From a virus: a stretch of DNA of 28,307 nt. The position numbers and the translations under genes were made by a program. This document shows positions 1 through 7,635 of this stretch, piece by piece; the stretch's first letter is position 1, and every line of letters begins with the position of its first letter. The notes below the pieces were generated by a model. The model saw only the letters and a list, made by a program, of their open reading frames with translations. It had not been told where the DNA came from and ran no database searches. The stretch covers positions 1 to 28,307 of IMG/VR virus record IMGVR_UViG_3300042518_001753; one strand, written 5' to 3'.

Positions 1-11
1 GCGAGGGACCT

Positions 12-1478
12 GTGACCCTCCCCCCCTCCGCCCTCTCGGACCTCGACCTCGAGCGCGAGCTCGCGGCAGCCCTCGCGGGGCGGTCGCTGCCCGCCGTCGT
101 CGAGGACACGGCGCGGGCCCTCGAGGAGCGGGCGCGGATCCGTCACGAGCACCCGCTCGCGGCGCTGCAGCTCTGGGTCAACCCCGAGGCACCGTGGGAC
201 CAGCGGCGCCTCGTCGCTGCGCTGGTGTCTCCGTTGACGCTGGTGCTCGGAGGCAACCGCAGCGGCAAAACCTACGCTATCATGCAGGCTGCCATCGCCT
301 TCGCCCTCGGCGCCGCACACCCGGCGGTCGCTGCCTGGCTGCGCGACAACGACCTCCCGCCCGACCTCATCCCCGACGGCCCCGGCCACGTCTGCCTCAT
401 CGCGCAGACGGGCCCGACATCGATCTCGCTGCACAGGAAGAAGCTGCTCGAGGACATGGTCCCGAGGGACGGCGTCCAGAGCTGGATGATCAACACCCCG
501 CAGGAGGCGCGGCTGGAGATCGACGTGCCCGGGTACCGCGAGCGCGCGGTGATCTGGTTCAAGTCGGTAGACCAAGGACATCGCAAGTTCAAAGGCAGCG
601 AATTCAGGTTCGCCGCCATCACCGAGGAGCCCGAGGGGGACGAGGGCCGGCTCGTGGTCGACGAACTCATGCGCGGCGCGTCCAGCGTCGGCGGGCGCGT
701 GGTCCTCGACATGACGCCGCAGAACGGCATGACCTGGGTCTTCGACGACCTGTACACCGCACGGCGGTACGGCTGTCAGGTCGTCGAGCTAGACACGACG
801 CACAACGTGCTCCTCCCCGACTACGAATCCGTCCAGCGCTGGCTCGCCTCGCTCACCGAGGACCAGCGCCGCGTGCGGCAGCTCGGGCAGTTCGTCGACC
901 GTCGCGGCCGCATCTACACCGAGTGGACCCGCGGCGACGGCTCGCGCGAGGGGCCCGGCCATCTCGTGGCGCCGTTCACCATCCCGCCGGAGTGGCCGCG
1001 GTTCCGCGCCGCGGACTTCGGGCAGGTGGACCCCACCGCCGTCCTCTGGGCCGCCCTCGGCGACGACCGGACCCTGTACGTGTACCGCCAGTACTACGCC
1101 GCGGGGCTCGACTACCAGGAGCACGGGCGCTCCGTGCGCGCCCTGTCGGCGGGGGAGTCATACCGCGCGAGCGTGGGGGACCCATCCGCCTCAGGTCGCG
1201 GGGCGATGGAGGTGTGGCGCGTCTCTCCAGACGTTCAGCTCTACTTCGACCTGGGCGACCACGAAGTGGATGCCGGGATCTCGACCGTGCGCGATTGGAT
1301 GTCCGTGCGCAACGGGAAGCCGCGGCTGCGCGTGTTCTCGGATTGCTCCGACCTCATCCGCGAGGTGGAGGGCTACCTGTGGGACCCGAAGACGAAACGC
1401 CCGATCAAGCGGCACGATCACATGCCCGACGCCTTGCGGTTCCTGGTGATGGCGGTGGACAGGTGGTTCCGCCTGTGA
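12..1478 (+). CDS. terL: Terminase large subunit
   Basis: The packaging motor ATPase and nuclease that pumps phage DNA into the prohead and cuts concatemers. The 488-residue length is normal for the family. An N-terminal ATPase carries a Walker A loop GGNRSGKT at residues 80-87, a Walker B-like AITEEPEGDEG near 202-212 and a coupling-type LDMTPQNG near 232-239. The C-terminal RNase H-like nuclease has acidic residues in AADFG (D335), VGDPSASG (D390) and HDHMPDALRF (468-477). It starts at GTG with GAGG about five bases upstream, right at the window edge, so a small subunit would lie outside. It is followed directly by the portal gene, the usual order. The family assignment is firm; the packaging type (cos or pac) is not visible. 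Confidence 0.95.
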   Translation: MTLPPSALSDLDLERELAAALAGRSLPAVVEDTARALEERARIRHEHPLAALQLWVNPEAPWDQRRLVAALVSPLTLVLGGNRSGKTYAIMQAAIAFALGAAHPAVAAWLRDNDLPPDLIPDGPGHVCLIAQTGPTSISLHRKKLLEDMVPRDGVQSWMINTPQEARLEIDVPGYRERAVIWFKSVDQGHRKFKGSEFRFAAITEEPEGDEGRLVVDELMRGASSVGGRVVLDMTPQNGMTWVFDDLYTARRYGCQVVELDTTHNVLLPDYESVQRWLASLTEDQRRVRQLGQFVDRRGRIYTEWTRGDGSREGPGHLVAPFTIPPEWPRFRAADFGQVDPTAVLWAALGDDRTLYVYRQYYAAGLDYQEHGRSVRALSAGESYRASVGDPSASGRGAMEVWRVSPDVQLYFDLGDHEVDAGISTVRDWMSVRNGKPRLRVFSDCSDLIREVEGYLWDPKTKRPIKRHDHMPDALRFLVMAVDRWFRL

Positions 1479-1507
1479 TTGCGCGCGTGTATCCGATCTG
1501 ATACGCT
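1479..1507 (+). promoter_or_regulatory. Promoter/operator element P1 ahead of portal gene
   Basis: TTGCGC (1479-1484), 17 bases, then TACGCT (1502-1507). TGA precedes the second hexamer, giving an extended -10 form TGATACGCT. The spacer holds the dyad GTATC-N6-GATAC at 1489-1504. The same arrangement recurs at 2934 and 17389. If TACGCT is the -10, transcription would begin at about 1514-1515, on the ATG of the portal gene, so the message would be leaderless. The pattern is seen; the promoter role is inferred. Confidence 0.6.
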
Positions 1508-1514
1508 CGCCCGC

Positions 1515-3029
1515 ATGTGGGCTCGCATCGTCTCGATCGCGTCGCAGTGGTTCCAGCCGACCAAGGCCCTGTCGGCGGGGCCCGACGGGATCGCGATCAT
1601 CCTCTCGGGGGACGCGGGGCACACGTCCTCGAGCTACCCGGCCGAGTGGTCGATGTCCTCCCTCGCTCGCTTCCCGTGGGTGTGGACGTGTGTGCGCGCC
1701 ATCGCCGACGACGCGGCCGCGCTGCCTCTCGTGGGCGTGGTCACCGACGCGCAGGGCAATCGCACGCTGGTCGACGATCCGGCCCTGCGCCTGCTCCGCA
1801 ACCCGGGCGGGGGCCTCACGGAGAACCTGTTCCGTCGGCAGCTCTGGGTGGACTACCGGCTGACGGGCAACGCGTACGTGTGGCGCCCGTCCGAGGTCGA
1901 ACTCATCCGCCTGCACCCCGGGCGGGTCAAGGTCGACACCGCGGGCCTGGCTCACACGATCGTTGGATACTGGGTCACCGACGGCTCGGATCGGCAGTGG
2001 GTTCCGGTGTCGCAGATGCTCCACATCCGGGACGTGTCGTGGGAGGACGGCCCCGCGAGCGCCCTCGGCGAGTCCGTGATCCGCTGCCTCCACGACGACC
2101 TCACGATGGAGCTCGGCGCGAAGAAGCTCGCCGCCAAGCAGGCCAAGATGGGCCGTCCCGACGTGGTGTTCTCGTCGGAGTCCGGGATCTCGCCCGACGA
2201 CCAGAAGCACATCAACGAGCGGTGGGCGGCGGCGTCCCGCGACGGCCAGCTCGCCTTCACGGTCGGAAAAGGGCTCAAGGTCGAGACCCTCTCGTGGGAT
2301 CCGAGGGTGTTCGAGTTCGCCGCGAGGTCGGCCGAGGTGCGCGATGTGGTGCTCGCTGCGTTCGGTGTGCCGCCCGCGCGCGCCGGTCTCGCGTCTGCCA
2401 ACTACGGCACGCAGAAGCAGCAGATGCGCACGTATTGGGAGACGATCCGCGCCGCAACCCGCGCGTTCGACGACGCGTTCTCGACGCTCGCGCGCACGGG
2501 CGTACGCATCGAGTCAGACATGCAGGACGTGGAGGCGCTGCAGGTGTCGTACACGGAGCGCCAGCAGCGCGTGGTGACCTGGGTTGCCCTCGGTGCCGAC
2601 CCGAACGTCGCGGCCGCGTACGAGGGCTTCGACGACGCGCCGCAGATGGACCCCGCGAAGGCGGCGACCGTCGCCCCGAGCAACGGCACGTCGAAGAAGC
2701 CCGAGGAGCCGCAAGGCGACAAGGCCGCGACCGTGCTCGAGTACCTCACCGACGCCCGGCCTCGCTACGAGGTGATGGCCAGCGCCGCGAACGCCGGCGT
2801 CGACGTGACCCCCGCTCGCGCTGTCGAGGTCGAGCGCGCGTTCGCGGTCGCGTCGCAGCTCGCCGATCCCACCACGGCGCGCGCCTGGGCGGAGTCCACG
2901 GTGGGCTCCACGATCGAGGCGGTGCGGGCTGGTTTGCGCGGTGGTATCAGTTCTGATACGCTCCGAGCATTCGCCGCGGAGCGTGCCGATCGGCTCGCCT
3001 CCGGACTGCTCACCAGGGAGGCCGCGTGA
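1515..3029 (+). CDS. Portal protein (HK97-type)
   Basis: Forms the dodecameric portal ring at the head vertex through which DNA passes and to which terminase and connectors dock. The N-terminal half matches the Phage_portal family: WVWTCVRAIADDAAALPL, a DDPALRLLRNPGG segment, LTGNAYVWRP, LHPGRVKV and a later HIRDVSWEDG. Residues after about 400 form a charged, Ala-rich extension that would lie inside the head or face the protease. I chose ATG 1515 (504 residues). An in-frame TTG at 1479 is also possible, but it falls exactly on the -35-like hexamer of element P1 and no ribosome site precedes it. ATG 1515 also lacks a clear ribosome site, which fits a leaderless start. The last part of the gene contains the second promoter-like element. 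It overlaps the protease start by 4 bases. Confidence 0.93.
   Translation: MWARIVSIASQWFQPTKALSAGPDGIAIILSGDAGHTSSSYPAEWSMSSLARFPWVWTCVRAIADDAAALPLVGVVTDAQGNRTLVDDPALRLLRNPGGGLTENLFRRQLWVDYRLTGNAYVWRPSEVELIRLHPGRVKVDTAGLAHTIVGYWVTDGSDRQWVPVSQMLHIRDVSWEDGPASALGESVIRCLHDDLTMELGAKKLAAKQAKMGRPDVVFSSESGISPDDQKHINERWAAASRDGQLAFTVGKGLKVETLSWDPRVFEFAARSAEVRDVVLAAFGVPPARAGLASANYGTQKQQMRTYWETIRAATRAFDDAFSTLARTGVRIESDMQDVEALQVSYTERQQRVVTWVALGADPNVAAAYEGFDDAPQMDPAKAATVAPSNGTSKKPEEPQGDKAATVLEYLTDARPRYEVMASAANAGVDVTPARAVEVERAFAVASQLADPTTARAWAESTVGSTIEAVRAGLRGGISSDTLRAFAAERADRLASGLLTREAA
2934..2962 (+). promoter_or_regulatory. Promoter/operator element P2 inside portal gene end
   Basis: TTGCGC (2934-2939), 17 bases, TACGCT (2957-2962). 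The spacer contains the perfect dyad GTATCAG-TT-CTGATAC (2944-2959). It lies within the portal coding region, about 65 bases ahead of the protease start, so it could drive protease and capsid genes separately from the portal. The hexamers and spacing are identical to P1 although this copy is also constrained by coding. Confidence 0.6.
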
Positions 3030-3847
3030 TCGACGACGACGAGGGATCCGACGGCGTCTCGTGGGCCTGGGACGTGTGCCACCAGCGCGCCGACGGCGGC
3101 AGTTCGGTGCTGGTCAAGGCCGGCGGATCCGACAAGCAGAGCGGGACCACCCTCTTCGTTGCCTCGACAGACGCCCCCGACCGCGCGATGGACGTGGTGC
3201 GGCAGGACTGGCGCTTGCGTTCGTTCCGCGCGAATCCCGTGATCCTCGACAACCACAACACCGGCCGCGTGGTCGGCCGTGGTGTCGAGGTCTCCGTTCC
3301 GAAAGTGGGCGACGACGCCGGCAAGCTCATGATCCGCGTCGCCTGGGACATGGACAGCCCCGACCCTTCGATCCGCGCCGTCGGCCACCAGCACCTCTCG
3401 GGCATCCGCCGCGCGGGCTCGGTCGGCTTTCGCGCCGGGAAGCGCACCGAGCGGCACAAGCTGCCGCAGGACCACGCCGCCTACCAGGAGCCCGTGGAGG
3501 TCGAGACCTGGTTCGGAAAGATGAAGGTGTCGGGGTACTATCTCGAGGCCAACGAACTGATGGAGTTCTCGTCGGCGACGATCCCGATGAACCCGGAAGC
3601 CCTCCAGCGCTCCTACTTCGGCAAGGTCGACGCGCCGCCATCCCCGTCCGTGGTCCTCGCCGAGATGCTGCGGACCGCGCGCCCCGAAGACGTGCACGCC
3701 CTCGCGGCCGTCGTTCTCGACGAGTTCCGCACCCTCCCCGCTTTCGCCGATGTCGTCCGCGGCCTCGTCGAAGCCGTCCCCGCCAGCAAACCGCCCGCGC
3801 CTTCCGTCGCGGCATTGGTGCTCGAGCACCTGAAGAGGATCCCATGA
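3026..3847 (+). CDS. Prohead maturation protease (HK97/S78 type)
   Basis: Cleaves the scaffold domain from capsid subunits inside the prohead. At 273 residues it is a little longer than HK97 gp4. The family's spaced triad is visible: His77 in ILDNHNTGRVVGRG, Ser132 in the AGSVGFRAG block, and an acidic position around Glu180 in LMEFSSATIPMNPEAL, where the trailing NPxAL is typical. The start is GTG, overlapping the portal stop, with AGGGAGG about seven bases upstream. Residues after about 205 form a helical tail that is not part of the protease core. Its stop overlaps the capsid ATG (ATGA). It lies in the canonical portal-protease-capsid order. Confidence 0.9.
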   Translation: MIDDDEGSDGVSWAWDVCHQRADGGSSVLVKAGGSDKQSGTTLFVASTDAPDRAMDVVRQDWRLRSFRANPVILDNHNTGRVVGRGVEVSVPKVGDDAGKLMIRVAWDMDSPDPSIRAVGHQHLSGIRRAGSVGFRAGKRTERHKLPQDHAAYQEPVEVETWFGKMKVSGYYLEANELMEFSSATIPMNPEALQRSYFGKVDAPPSPSVVLAEMLRTARPEDVHALAAVVLDEFRTLPAFADVVRGLVEAVPASKPPAPSVAALVLEHLKRIP

Positions 3848-5424
3848 CCGAAGCCGAGAAGGCAGCGGCGGAGCTCGCCCACAAGCTCGCCGGCATCCAG
3901 AACGACGTGAAGGCCCAGGGCGGTCAGGTGACCGACCTCGCCGCGAAGATCGAGGCCGTGCAGACCGCGCAGCTGCAGGTCCGGCAGGCCGTCGAGGCGA
4001 CCCACCGCGCCGAGCGCGAGCGCTCCGTGCAGGGTGGCACCGAGCGCGACCTGATGTTCTACACGGCGAAGTCCGACGCGATGACCTCCGAGAACCGGAA
4101 GTCTTTCCAGGTCGCCGGCGACGACGCCGTGCAGATGGTCGGCGACTTCCGCAAGGCGGTGTCCGGGAACGAGGTGTACCGCACCTGGCACCCCGGCCTT
4201 CTCGACGACCCGAACCCCCGCACCACCGAGCAGCTCCGGCTCCAGCGCGCCGTCGAGCGCCGCTCGATTGCGCGCTCCCTCCTGGAGCGCAAGCACACCC
4301 CGCTCCTCGATGCCGAGGTCCGCTCGGCGGCCGCCGCGTGCGGTCCTGTCGTCGCGAAGATCTTCGCCGATTCGGCCGGTATCGGCGCGGAGTGGGTGCC
4401 CGACACCTTCCTGCCCGAGCTCGAGCGTGACGTGCAGGCGCCTACCGGCTTTGCCGCGCTGTTCCGCCAGCGCATGGTGAGCCCCGGCACGATCAAGATC
4501 CCGAGCCGGTCCTCGGGTCGCCTCCGCGCCTACGTCAACGGCGTGCCGACCACGAACAACCCGGCCGACGCGCTGATCAGCACCTGGACCACGTCGAACA
4601 ACAGCATCGACACGAAGCCCCTGTACGTGGCCGCGCAGGTCGAGCGGGACTTTGACGAGGACTCGATCATCGCGATCATGCCGGAGATCCGCGAGGAGAT
4701 GGCGCGCGCCTTCGGGTGGGCCATCGACGACGCGATCATCAACGGCGACACCAACGCCACGCACCAGGACGCGATCGCTACCTGGGACGGCCGCGGCGAG
4801 CTCGGCGGGACCTCCGGCCTCGGCACCACGGCGGACCACCGCCGCGCCTGGCTCGGACTGCGCGCCCGCGCCGCCGACCTCACCAGCATGACCACCGACC
4901 AGACCGCTGCGAAGACCTTCGCGGGTCTCCTCGTCGCGCTGGCGAAGCTCGGGCCGAAGAACCTGATGAACAGCCGCATGGGCCAGGGCGGGAACCGCGT
5001 CGTGGTCGCGCCCTCGTGGGAGTACTTCTTCTCGACGATGCTGTCGTGGTCGGAGTTCTTGACCTGGGACAAGGCCGGCCCCTACGCCAGCGCGCTCACC
5101 GGCTCCCTCGGCCCCAACCAGGCCCCGCTCCTGCCCGGTCAGGTCGGGTTCCTCTCGGGCTTCCTGCCGGTCTGCATCCCGGCGCCCCTCACGGCCGACC
5201 TCGCATCGACGGGCCTCTACACCGGCTCGGGCACCACGACCGGGATGCTCCAGTTCGACGCGAGCCGCTTCGAGTTCGTGACCCGGATGGGCATGCGCTT
5301 CGAGACGGCGACCCGCATCGAAAACAACACCGTGACCGCCGTGGCTCGCGGCCGGTACCTGTTCCGCGCGCAGGATGCCGTGGCCTCCACCATCAAGGAT
5401 GTCCACTACAGCTACAACCTCTGA
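3844..5424 (+). CDS. Major capsid protein (HK97 fold) with N-terminal scaffold domain
   Basis: The shell-forming subunit. The 526 residues begin with a strongly helical, charged coiled coil (about 1-65) and a further linker. The HK97 fold starts near residue 170 (FADSAGIGAEW), followed by ELERDVQAPTGFA, VERDFDEDS and NGDTNATHQD near residue 300. The long N-terminus fits a built-in delta (scaffold) domain removed by the upstream protease; the exact cleavage site is not identifiable here. The start is ATG 3844, overlapping the protease stop, with AGAGGA just upstream; an in-frame reading continues further upstream but has no ribosome site and overlaps the protease. The stop codon sits inside a strong stem-loop. 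Confidence 0.93.
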   Translation: MTEAEKAAAELAHKLAGIQNDVKAQGGQVTDLAAKIEAVQTAQLQVRQAVEATHRAERERSVQGGTERDLMFYTAKSDAMTSENRKSFQVAGDDAVQMVGDFRKAVSGNEVYRTWHPGLLDDPNPRTTEQLRLQRAVERRSIARSLLERKHTPLLDAEVRSAAAACGPVVAKIFADSAGIGAEWVPDTFLPELERDVQAPTGFAALFRQRMVSPGTIKIPSRSSGRLRAYVNGVPTTNNPADALISTWTTSNNSIDTKPLYVAAQVERDFDEDSIIAIMPEIREEMARAFGWAIDDAIINGDTNATHQDAIATWDGRGELGGTSGLGTTADHRRAWLGLRARAADLTSMTTDQTAAKTFAGLLVALAKLGPKNLMNSRMGQGGNRVVVAPSWEYFFSTMLSWSEFLTWDKAGPYASALTGSLGPNQAPLLPGQVGFLSGFLPVCIPAPLTADLASTGLYTGSGTTTGMLQFDASRFEFVTRMGMRFETATRIENNTVTAVARGRYLFRAQDAVASTIKDVHYSYNL

Positions 5425-5440
5425 CGCGCCCACGCGTCAG
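5421..5440 (+). terminator. Stem-loop overlapping capsid stop codon
   Basis: A perfect 8-bp inverted repeat CTGACGCG / CGCGTCAG with the 4-base loop CCCA; the capsid TGA (5422-5424) lies in the left arm. There is no T-run after it, so it is not a textbook intrinsic terminator. It could act as a leaky terminator, an RNase barrier or a translation-linked element that sets capsid expression apart from downstream genes. Confidence 0.45.
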
Positions 5441-5449
5441 CGGCACCTG

Positions 5450-5473
5450 CCCCGTACGGTTCGGCCGACGGGG
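5450..5473 (+). other. Second stem-loop between capsid and next gene
   Basis: CCCCGT (5450-5455) pairs with ACGGGG (5468-5473) around a 12-base loop that can itself partly pair (GG..CC). It lies between the first stem-loop and the ribosome site GGGAGG of the gene at 5496. Together the two form a tandem hairpin leader of about 55 bases, probably affecting mRNA stability or partial termination. Confidence 0.4.
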
Positions 5474-5495
5474 TCGAGGTGTCAAGGGAGGTCCC

Positions 5496-5882
5496 ATGTT
5501 CAAGGTCGCTCAGATGGTGCTTGGCAGCGGCGAGATCAACGCCGCCGGCACCGCCAAGTCGTACACCTACATCTTCTCGATGCCGGGCAAGTGGTTGATC
5601 CGCTCCGCCAAGCTCGTCCCCAGCGCGGCCGTCACCGCGAACGGCACGAACTTCGTGACGGCGACCGTGTCGAACGTGACCACCAGCACGACCATCACGA
5701 GCCGCTCCTACGCGGCTACCAACTCGGTCGCCGACACGCCCGAGACCCTGACCGCCCCGACCGGTCTGGCCGCGGTGCTGACCTCCGGTGACGTGGTCAA
5801 GATCGCGATGGCGCACAGCGGTAGCGGCCTGGCCACGCAGACCGTGGTCGTCCTCGAGCTCGAGCAGGCCCCGCTCCCGTGA
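5496..5882 (+). CDS. Putative head decoration or accessory virion protein
   Basis: 128 residues, unrecognised as a named family. It is rich in Thr, Ser, Ala and Val in alternating patterns suggestive of a beta-sandwich (for example TATVSNVTTSTTITSRSY, AVLTSGDVVKIAMAHSG), with no Cys and no membrane segment. A strong ribosome site GGGAGG lies four bases before ATG. The position directly after the major capsid gene, with its own hairpin-separated leader, is where decoration or cement proteins commonly sit, and that is the basis of the call. It could equally be a head fibre or minor head protein. Its stop overlaps the next GTG (GTGA). Confidence 0.45.
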   Translation: MFKVAQMVLGSGEINAAGTAKSYTYIFSMPGKWLIRSAKLVPSAAVTANGTNFVTATVSNVTTSTTITSRSYAATNSVADTPETLTAPTGLAAVLTSGDVVKIAMAHSGSGLATQTVVVLELEQAPLP

Positions 5883-6097
5883 TCCTGCGCCTCGCCGAGA
5901 CCGTGCCGTGGGCCGGGGGGTACTCCTCCTCGGTCCACACGGCGTGGCAACCCGGCGAGGCCCGCGAGGTCGACGAGGACGAGGCCAGCCGGCTGCTGGC
6001 CACGTTCCCCGACCTGTTCGCTCCCGTGGCCATCGAGCCCGCGCCGGAGCCAGAGCCACTCCCCATCGCTCCCCCGAAGCCCTCCCGCCGCCGGTGA
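5879..6097 (+). CDS. Small hypothetical protein of head-connector region
   Basis: 72 residues starting at GTG overlapping the previous stop. The N-terminal half carries WQPGEAREVDEDEASRLLAT followed by FPDLF, resembling short proteins often encoded between capsid and head-tail connector genes, in which a W-x-PGE stretch leads to a helix ending in FPxxF. The C-terminus is Pro/Glu-rich and ends in basic residues. No catalytic motif is visible. A structural role is inferred from position only. Confidence 0.6.
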   Translation: MILRLAETVPWAGGYSSSVHTAWQPGEAREVDEDEASRLLATFPDLFAPVAIEPAPEPEPLPIAPPKPSRRR

Positions 6098-6100
6098 TCC

Positions 6101-6691
6101 GTGTCGCTCGTGACCACAGCGCAGGTCCGCCAGCACTACCCCGCGCTCACGGGCGACGAGGTGCTGCTGACGACGATGATCGCGCAGGCAGACGGCCTGA
6201 TGGCGGGCGCGTGCGGGTTCCCCACCGCCGACTCCGGCGTCCACACGCTCCAGTCGACGACATACACCCGGTACCCGGTGCCGCTGATGGATCCGCGGGT
6301 CGTGTCGCTCGGGGTGCCGATCGCGTCGGTGACCTCGGCGCACGTCTCCGTGGACTGGACGTATGGCAGCGTGGACGCGGTCACGCTCTCCGACCTGGTG
6401 ATCGACGGGTCCTCGCTGATCCTCAAGCCCAACGCCGGGAAGGCGTGGTCGATGTCCTCGCGCGTCAACCGCTGCGTGGTCGTCGGCGGCTACGCCACCA
6501 CGCCTCCGGCGCTCGTCGCGATCACTGCCACGGCGGTTCGGCACCTGCTCCACGGGCGGCACACCGGCCCGCTCTTGTCCTCGTCGGCGGGCGGGCAGTC
6601 GATGTCGGTCGCGGCCGCCACCGACCTCCTGCCGCCTGAGGTAGTCGCTGCCCTGGCGCCCTACACGATCTGGGGGTCGCGTGTCGGCTGA
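6101..6691 (+). CDS. Head-tail connector / adaptor protein (gp6-like)
   Basis: 196 residues. The N-terminus (TTAQVRQHYPALTGDEVLLTTMIAQADGLMAG in outline) is the helical pattern of gp6-type adaptor proteins that ring the underside of the portal: a statement about where the ORF begins, then D-E-xxL-xxxIxxA. The middle part is beta-rich (TTYTRYPVPLMDPRVVSLGVPIASV), consistent with this type of connector in which the insertion describes a slope or substrate strip. GTG start four bases after the previous stop; overlap of 11 bases with the next gene. The family call rests on residue pattern plus position and is not certain. Confidence 0.6.
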   Translation: MSLVTTAQVRQHYPALTGDEVLLTTMIAQADGLMAGACGFPTADSGVHTLQSTTYTRYPVPLMDPRVVSLGVPIASVTSAHVSVDWTYGSVDAVTLSDLVIDGSSLILKPNAGKAWSMSSRVNRCVVVGGYATTPPALVAITATAVRHLLHGRHTGPLLSSSAGGQSMSVAAATDLLPPEVVAALAPYTIWGSRVG

Positions 6692-7184
6692 GACCGTCGA
6701 CCAGTGGGCGCCGCGGGTCTCCCGCGAGCTCGAGCGCATGCACGAGGCGCACACGGCCGCGCTGGCGAAGCTGGGCGAGTCCGCCGTGGCGGCGGCACGT
6801 CGTCGTGCACACCGCTCGGTCGCGCCCACGATCCGCGGCACCACGTCGAAGGACGGGATCGCGTTGTCGGCGACGCACCCGGCCGCCGCCGGCTTCGAGA
6901 CGGGCGGCCGCGTGTACGGCTCCCCGTGGCTCGCCGTCCCTCTCCGCGACGAGCTGCGCAACGTCGGCCCGCGGTCGGGGCCGCGCCTGTTCGTGATCCG
7001 CACCCGCGACGGACGGCGCTTCCTCGCGTCGCAGGCCAGCGGCGCGATCGACATCCGCTGGCGGCTGGTCCGCTCGATCGTCTCCGCGCACCGGCCCGCC
7101 ATCCTGCCCGCGGGCCGCGATGCCGCTGCCAAGATCCCCGACACGCTCGCCGCGGTCACCACCGAGAGGCTCACCCGTGGGTGA
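6681..7184 (+). CDS. Putative neck / head-closure or tail-completion protein (HK97 gp10-like)
   Basis: 167 residues. It opens with a long amphipathic helix (residues 5-45) followed by a basic, Gly/Pro-rich body with FETGGRVYGSPWLAVPL and FVIRTRDGRRF, and a final segment rich in helix formers ending before residues that resemble the LPAGRDAA-type C-termini of gp10-like proteins. Position between connector and tail terminator fits a neck or tail-completion component. GTG start within the previous gene (11-base overlap) and 8-base overlap with the next, so translation is likely coupled. Not a firm family match. Confidence 0.5.
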   Translation: MSAETVDQWAPRVSRELERMHEAHTAALAKLGESAVAAARRRAHRSVAPTIRGTTSKDGIALSATHPAAAGFETGGRVYGSPWLAVPLRDELRNVGPRSGPRLFVIRTRDGRRFLASQASGAIDIRWRLVRSIVSAHRPAILPAGRDAAAKIPDTLAAVTTERLTRG

Positions 7185-7635
7185 CCTCGTCGACCAGCAC
7201 CTCGCGATCCGCGACTCGCTCGCGACGCTGCACAACGCGGCGCTCGACCTGCGCGACACCGGGGCGATCCTGTTCGGCAGGTACACCCACCCGCCGCGGA
7301 TCCCGTTTGTCGGAATCTCGGCCCCGAACATCCGCTCGACGCAAGGCCCGGTCCTCCACCACTGGGACGACGAGGTCTCCGTCGACGTGGTAGCGTGGGT
7401 CCCGGTCGAGTCTGACGACCTCGACGGGCGTGTTCGCGCCAGCGTCGAGGCGATGTCGCTGTTGATCGGCGCCATCCGCGGGGCCATCGACGACAACACC
7501 TCGGCGCTCTACCGCGCCGAGTCCCTCACCGTGTCGGCTGGGTCGATCGACTCCGACGCAGATCCGACCTCACCGGGTGCCGCGCAGGTGGTGCTCGTGG
7601 TAGGGTGGAGCAATCGCCGGGCGGGTGCTCCATGA
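7177..7635 (+). CDS. Putative tail terminator protein
   Basis: 152 residues from GTG 7177. The sequence has the layout of tail-terminator proteins: an N-terminal helix, a beta-rich core (DEVSVDVVAWVPVES), a long helix (VRASVEAMSLLIGAIRGAI) and a final strand (AAQVVLVVGW). Such proteins cap the tail tube and join it to the head. The reading frame is open further upstream, but GTG 7177 overlaps the previous stop in the same way as its neighbours. The stop overlaps the ATG of the next gene. Function is inferred from position and secondary-structure pattern. Confidence 0.5.
   Translation: MGDLVDQHLAIRDSLATLHNAALDLRDTGAILFGRYTHPPRIPFVGISAPNIRSTQGPVLHHWDDEVSVDVVAWVPVESDDLDGRVRASVEAMSLLIGAIRGAIDDNTSALYRAESLTVSAGSIDSDADPTSPGAAQVVLVVGWSNRRAGAP

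Noticed and set aside
194-1501. Alternative plus-frame reading through the terminase gene
   Set aside because: Arg/Pro-rich translation without motifs, whereas the terminase frame shows all ATPase and nuclease motifs.
1479-1514. TTG start for the portal protein
   Set aside because: The codon coincides with the -35-like hexamer of P1 and lacks a ribosome site; ATG 1515 fits better, though the longer form cannot be excluded.
3613-5433. 606-codon antisense open frame opposite the capsid gene
   Set aside because: Shadow of the capsid coding bias; no ribosome site, no family-like motifs, and the sense gene is certain.
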